In this document: positions 21,701-25,179 of the stretch, one piece after another
Position numbering within the stretch: position 1 is the stretch's first letter
Layout: every line of letters begins with the position of its first letter
The notes under the pieces: generated by a model
Database searches by the model: none
Told to the model about the DNA's origin: nothing
The model's input: the letters and a program-made list of their open reading frames with translations, nothing else
Position numbers and translations under genes: made by a program
NCBI GenBank assembly: GCA_038230775.1
Contig: JBBRMQ010000031.1
Span: 1-25,179 of the forward strand
Direction of reading: 5' to 3'
Length of the DNA: 25,179 nucleotides
From: JBBRMQ01 sp038230775
Lineage (GTDB): Bacteria; Acidobacteriota; Thermoanaerobaculia; Gp7-AA8

Positions 21701-23914
21701 TCAACGGCGCACGTCCAGTGTTACCACGAAGTTCCGCGTCGCCTGAGGGTAGTAGTAACGGGTGCCATCGATCGATCCAGCCGGCGTGATGAAGAGATAG
21801 CTGTAACCGCTCGGAAAGATCCGTTTGCTGTTCAGCATGTTGTTGATCTGTAGCTGGATTCTGGCGAATCGCGAGAGATCGAACGTGCCGCTACCGTCGA
21901 GCGCGAAGAAAGACGGTGTGGTGAAGGCGTCATTGTTCGTGTTGTCAAGATACGACTTCGCAACGTAACGGCCCGTCGCGCTGACCGTCAGCCGGTGCGA
22001 CGCAGTGTAGTCGAGGCTCTGGTTGATGATCACCGGCGGCGTCGCGACCGGGTTCACATCGAGATTCTTGATGCCACGGCTGCCCGTCACGTTGCCCGCG
22101 GCGTCGTACACATCATAGAACTGCGTCCAGCTTCTGATGCGATTCCGGCTGAGACTCGCGCTGCCGCGAAGGCGCAGTGAAGGATCGATCTGCCACCAGT
22201 TCTCGATCTCGATTCCTCGACGATAGCTGCGATCGACGTTGCGGCGCAGGGCGAGGCCGATGTCGGACAGCTCCCCCGTCGCGGCAATCTCGTTGTGGAA
22301 CTCCATCGCATAGACGTTCGCGCTGATCGAGCCGTGCGCGCTGCGAAAATCGACACCGGCCTCCACATCCACGAGACGCTCGGGCTTCACCGCGTGGAGA
22401 TCGTGCGCGAACGTCGCATTGTCCTCGCCCTGAAAGAGGTCGTTGCGCGTCGGCTCGCGCTCAGAGAGGCCGGCGGAAATGTACGCGCCCGCTCGCGACG
22501 TCATCTCGTACCGCGCGCCGATTTTCGGATTGAAGAACGTCCACCGGATCGGATCGATCGGCACGTCGCCGTGGTAGTGGAAGTCCGTCGATCGGAGCTG
22601 AAGATCGGTATACAGACGCCAGCGGTTCACGTCGTAGTTGAACTTCGCGAAGCCGTTCGCTTCGTCCTTCGTGCCGTAGTTAGAGTAATCCTCGCGGCTG
22701 TGCTCGCGGCGGAAGTGATTGATGTGGGCGCCGTAGTTCGCGGTCACGCCGTGCCACGTCGAGGTGTACGACACCATGCTCCCGATGAGCAGCCCATCGA
22801 GGTTGTATTGGCTGCCATCGAGGCGATACCAGCCGTAGCCCCGCTGAAAGAACACCGACGCCGTCATGTTCTCGCGCATGTACTGCGCCTCGGCCAGGTT
22901 GTAGCCGAAGCTGTCGCGATCATTGGGCGACAGCGGGTTGTCGCGAAGGTTGACCTTCAGCGTGTCCTCGTCGCTGGCAAAGAAGGACTCGTGTTGTGAC
23001 TCGCGGCCGCTGAAGCCTGTCAGTTTCCACTCCGAGGTGTCGTTCTGTTTCGCTCCGCTGAAGAAGAAGTTGTGCTGGCGCACTCCGGAGTGCTCGCGGA
23101 AACCATCGGTCTCCTGAACGGAGAGGCGTCCGTACGCCGCGAATCCGCCGGCGAACGCTCCGGATTGATAGCCGACGGACGCCAGCCTCGTCCCGAACGA
23201 TCCTGCGCCTAACCACGCCTCGGTCGTCTGCTGCTGCGACGGCGCGACGCTCTCGAGATTGATCGAGCCGCCGAAGGAAGGCGAACCGACGGTGGAGGTG
23301 CCGACGCCGCGCTGGATCTGGATGCTTTCGAGCGAGTGCGCGAGGTCGGGGAAGTCGACGAAGTACGCGCCCATGTCTTCCGAGTCGGCCAGCGGGATTC
23401 CGTCGAACGTGAAGTTCAGCCGCGTCGGGCTGATGCCGCGCAGCGAGATGTACGAATAGCCCGCGCCGCCAACGCCGCCTTCTGCATAGGCATTGATCGA
23501 CGGCGTGTCGCGCAGGAGCATCGGGATGTCCTGGCCGTAGTACCGCTTCTCCATGTCGTCATGCGACAGGTTGCTCTTCGTAATGGGCGTCTCGGCGTCC
23601 GCACGGATGCCGGAGACGACGATGTTCTCCGCGAGCGCGGCTTTCATCGCCACGGTGACGTCGCGACCGGCCGTCACATCGATGGCCTGCGGCTGGAAGC
23701 CGTCATGCGTCACGCGAATTCGATACGTACCGTCGGGCACATCGAATGTGAATCGGCCGTCGCTGCCGGTCTGAACCGACGACGATTGCAGCGCGACCGC
23801 GGCGCCGGCGAGCGGCCGGCTATCGGACGCGGTCACGATGCCGCGCACCGCATCGGCGAAAAGAGTTGCTGGAAGGAGAAAAGAAAATGCGACTACGCGA
23901 ATCAGTAAGGTCAT
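21701..23914 (-). CDS. TonB-dependent outer-membrane receptor under TPP-riboswitch control, probable thiamine receptor
   Basis: The 737-aa protein has a signal peptide (MTLLIRVVAFSFLLPATLFA), a carboxypeptidase-regulatory-like domain (about residues 22-92: ASDSRPLAGAAVALQSSSV ... DGTYRIRVTHDGF) and a possible TonB box near ENIVVSG. A plug domain follows (about 105-220: DIPMLLRDTPSINAYAEGG ... YISLRGISPTRLNFTFDGIPL ... IQRGVGTSTVGSPSFGGSINLES), and then a 22-strand-type barrel to the end. It should import a ligand through the outer membrane using TonB energy. Sequence alone does not name the ligand; the TPP riboswitch directly upstream points to thiamine or a derivative. The ribosome site lies in the riboswitch's 3' part. 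Confidence 0.93.
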   Translation of the reverse strand: MTLLIRVVAFSFLLPATLFADAVRGIVTASDSRPLAGAAVALQSSSVQTGSDGRFTFDVPDGTYRIRVTHDGFQPQAIDVTAGRDVTVAMKAALAENIVVSGIRADAETPITKSNLSHDDMEKRYYGQDIPMLLRDTPSINAYAEGGVGGAGYSYISLRGISPTRLNFTFDGIPLADSEDMGAYFVDFPDLAHSLESIQIQRGVGTSTVGSPSFGGSINLESVAPSQQQTTEAWLGAGSFGTRLASVGYQSGAFAGGFAAYGRLSVQETDGFREHSGVRQHNFFFSGAKQNDTSEWKLTGFSGRESQHESFFASDEDTLKVNLRDNPLSPNDRDSFGYNLAEAQYMRENMTASVFFQRGYGWYRLDGSQYNLDGLLIGSMVSYTSTWHGVTANYGAHINHFRREHSREDYSNYGTKDEANGFAKFNYDVNRWRLYTDLQLRSTDFHYHGDVPIDPIRWTFFNPKIGARYEMTSRAGAYISAGLSEREPTRNDLFQGEDNATFAHDLHAVKPERLVDVEAGVDFRSAHGSISANVYAMEFHNEIAATGELSDIGLALRRNVDRSYRRGIEIENWWQIDPSLRLRGSASLSRNRIRSWTQFYDVYDAAGNVTGSRGIKNLDVNPVATPPVIINQSLDYTASHRLTVSATGRYVAKSYLDNTNNDAFTTPSFFALDGSGTFDLSRFARIQLQINNMLNSKRIFPSGYSYLFITPAGSIDGTRYYYPQATRNFVVTLDVRR

Positions 23915-23915
23915 C

Positions 23916-23991
23916 TCGCCTTTCCTACGCCGGTGCGAACCGGATCAGGTTCCAGGGTGTGATCTCAGGCCGTCAGGCCACCCCTAGGCTG
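23916..23991 (-). promoter_or_regulatory. TPP (thiamine pyrophosphate) riboswitch, THI element
   Basis: Read on the minus strand, the sequence contains the THI-box elements in order: GGGGUG, a GGCC-UGAC-GGCC hairpin, CUGAGA, CACCC, ACCUGAUCCGGUU, and GCACCGGCGUAGGAAA. P1 can form from GCCU (23989-23986) and AGGC (23921-23918). The GUAGGAAAGG at its 3' end is also the only ribosome-binding sequence for the receptor ATG at 23914. TPP binding would therefore hide the ribosome site, which implies translational repression when TPP is plentiful. Confidence 0.96.
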
Positions 23992-24003
23992 TGAAGCGCA
24001 GCG

Positions 24004-24009
24004 ATTGTA
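24004..24009 (-). promoter_or_regulatory. Candidate -10 element for the riboswitch transcript
   Basis: TACAAT on the minus strand abuts the stop codon of the CcmI-like gene and would start transcription near 23997, just before the riboswitch. The sequence 17 bases further upstream (CCGTCA) is a weak -35. It implies that the thiamine operon has its own promoter inside the end of the upstream gene. Confidence 0.4.
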
Positions 24010-25140
24010 CTACTTCAACGTCAGCGTGACGGACTGACCGACGGACACTCCATCCTGGAATGCCGTCATGTCGTTGGGCGACTTCGTGAGCGGATCGCCG
24101 TCGTCGTCGATGCGGGCCTCGATGCGCACCCGCGCGGGAAGCTGCGCGCCGGTCATCGAATCGGCGGAGCTGATGTCCACCTGCATCGGAAACGCGCCGA
24201 GCGGAAGACGTTTCACCGCGATGGGAGGACCGCTCGTGACGCCTTCCGCGCGGGCGATGACGAAAAGCAGGCCCTTGTCGGCGGCCCGTGCGGCGTTGAG
24301 CGTGATGTGAATTGGAGTCGCCGGCTGCATATGCGTCAGCACTTCATCGAGACGCTGGGCCTGATCGGGATGCCGCCGCTTCGCCTCATCGATCGCCTTC
24401 TGCGCCGCGGGCATCTTCCCCGCTTGCGCGTTCACCCAGGCGAGACCGACCCAGGCGTCGAGCAGATCGGGGTCCGACTTCGTCGCCCGCTGCAGCATGG
24501 CGACCGCCGGCTCCGGTTGTCCGGTCGCGATGCGCACCAACGCTTCGTATGTCAGAGCTCGCGCGTCTTCCGGCGATCGCTGCAGAACGTATTGCGTCTG
24601 TTCGACGACGCCCTTTACGTTCTCGCGATCGAGGTAGGCCTTGGCGAGATCGTCGCGAGCGGTGAGGTCGTTCGGATTCTTCTGCACCGCCGTTTCGAGC
24701 GCTCTGACGGCCGTATCGGTTTGCGCGGCGGGCGCCGACATCGGCGCTTGCGCCTCTTCCTTCGGTTTGGCGTTCTGCGTGACGTAGTAGCCGATTCCGA
24801 CGAGGGCAGCGACCGAGCCGGCGCCCCACAAGAACCCGACCAGAGCACTGCTGTTGGGGCGGGAGCTGGGGCGGCGGGCTCTCAGCCCGCCGTCGGCCGC
24901 CCCAGATGCCGCCACGCCATCAAGTCTCCTGAGCACATCCGCGGCTTCGAGCTCCAGCCGCGTTCGTTCCTGCGGATCCGTTTCCGTTCGTAACTGCGCA
25001 ATCAGCGCGTCGCGCTTCGCCTCCAGATCCTTGCGCTCCATGTCCGACTCCTCGTCGCGCCGCTTCATGCCGTAAAGGAACATGAAGCCGACGATGAGGC
25101 CGGACAGCAGCATCGCGGATGCGCTCAGCCAGTCCGTCAT
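24010..25140 (-). CDS. ccmI: CcmI-like cytochrome c biogenesis protein with TPR repeats
   Basis: The 376-aa protein has an N-terminal membrane helix (about residues 7-25), a charged coiled-coil segment (33-72), a low-complexity linker (about 76-95), a second helix (98-118), TPR repeats (about 140-270: NPNDLTARDDLAKAYLDRE, PEDARALTYEALVRIATGQ, DPDLLDAWVGLAWVNAQAG) and a beta-rich C-terminal domain with LLFVIARAEGVTSGPPIAVKRLPLGAFP. This is the CcmI/CycH plan; CcmI presents apocytochromes to the haem-ligation complex. That fits the seven CxxCH sites encoded by the respiratory operon. The ATG overlaps the preceding stop as ATGA. The linker is encoded by a 40-bp palindrome. Confidence 0.88.
   Translation of the reverse strand: MTDWLSASAMLLSGLIVGFMFLYGMKRRDEESDMERKDLEAKRDALIAQLRTETDPQERTRLELEAADVLRRLDGVAASGAADGGLRARRPSSRPNSSALVGFLWGAGSVAALVGIGYYVTQNAKPKEEAQAPMSAPAAQTDTAVRALETAVQKNPNDLTARDDLAKAYLDRENVKGVVEQTQYVLQRSPEDARALTYEALVRIATGQPEPAVAMLQRATKSDPDLLDAWVGLAWVNAQAGKMPAAQKAIDEAKRRHPDQAQRLDEVLTHMQPATPIHITLNAARAADKGLLFVIARAEGVTSGPPIAVKRLPLGAFPMQVDISSADSMTGAQLPARVRIEARIDDDGDPLTKSPNDMTAFQDGVSVGQSVTLTLK
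24866..24905. repeat. 40-bp palindrome inside the CcmI-like gene
   Basis: The outer arms CTGGGGCGGC and GCCGCCCCAG are perfect reverse complements. Between them lies a second hairpin, GGCGGGC-TCTCA-GCCCGCC. It is translated as the linker ASGAADGGLRARRPS between the coiled coil and the second membrane helix. Its core resembles the palindrome at 3914-3963. Confidence 0.9.
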
Positions 25141-25179
25141 TTGTCTTCGACGAGCTGCCGAACGCGATCGAGATAGGGA
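25137..25179 (-). CDS. C-terminal end of an upstream gene, possibly ccmH (partial)
   Basis: Only the last 13 codons (PYLDRVRQLVEDK, then TGA) lie in the window; the rest is beyond the right edge. The stop overlaps the CcmI-like ATG as ATGA, so the two are in one operon. In cytochrome c maturation clusters ccmH usually precedes ccmI, and the charged helical end is compatible with that. The fragment is too short to identify from sequence. Confidence 0.6.
   Translation of the reverse strand, partial: PYLDRVRQLVEDK

Noticed and set aside
23916..23991. Cobalamin riboswitch upstream of the TonB-dependent receptor
   Set aside because: The sequence has the CUGAGA and ACCUGAUC elements of the THI box and no B12-box, so TPP is the supported ligand.

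Overview
The window looks like a chromosomal segment of a GC-rich, diderm, aerobically respiring bacterium. I would place it in or near the Acidobacteriota. The basis is the combination of an alternative complex III operon fused to an A2-type caa3 oxidase operon, a citrate synthase carrying a DNA-binding domain, a TonB-dependent receptor with a carboxypeptidase-regulatory-like N-terminus, and many small palindromic repeats. The phylum is an inference from gene content; no rRNA or marker gene is present.

Region by region. (1) 1-1490 (+): a four-helix-bundle (S23-type) gene bracketed by inverted heptamer arrays, then an unrecognised small protein and a DUF1232/YkvA protein. (2) 1601-3908: two divergent citrate synthase genes, one with an N-terminal helix-turn-helix. 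They share a 55-bp intergenic region with a perfect inverted repeat. (3) 4020-5379 (+): a small membrane protein, a stand-alone receiver domain and a VIT/CCC1-type transporter. (4) 5481-7327: a dTDP-glucose 4,6-dehydratase (-) divergent from a SAM methyltransferase (+). (5) 7375-19978 (-): one tightly packed respiratory operon, read actA-B-C-D-E-F, a small membrane-anchored protein, sco, coxB (CuA plus cytochrome c), coxA, coxC, coxD. It should oxidise quinol and reduce oxygen through a quinol:cytochrome c oxidoreductase/caa3 assembly. (6) 20031-23989 (-): a TPP riboswitch followed by a TonB-dependent receptor, a PnuC/PnuT-family transporter, a NadR-like P-loop kinase and a DUF502 membrane protein. 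I read this as a thiamine import-and-trap operon. (7) 24010-25179 (-): a CcmI-like cytochrome c maturation protein and the last codons of the gene before it. This fits the many haem c sites in the respiratory operon.

The most unusual theme is the non-coding structure. At least three families of 7-bp tandem arrays occur as inverted pairs. Two copies of a composite of about 105 bp (hairpin, four heptamers, spacer, inverted heptamers, hairpin) sit exactly in two convergent gene junctions. A 52-bp palindrome occurs twice in opposite orientation. Related repeat sequence is also translated inside actB, ccmI and the tail of the S23-type gene. The other main lead is the TPP-riboswitch operon, whose NadR-like kinase is a candidate thiamine kinase.

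No tRNA, rRNA, CRISPR array or recognisable insertion sequence was seen. No stretch over 300 bp lacks a gene.
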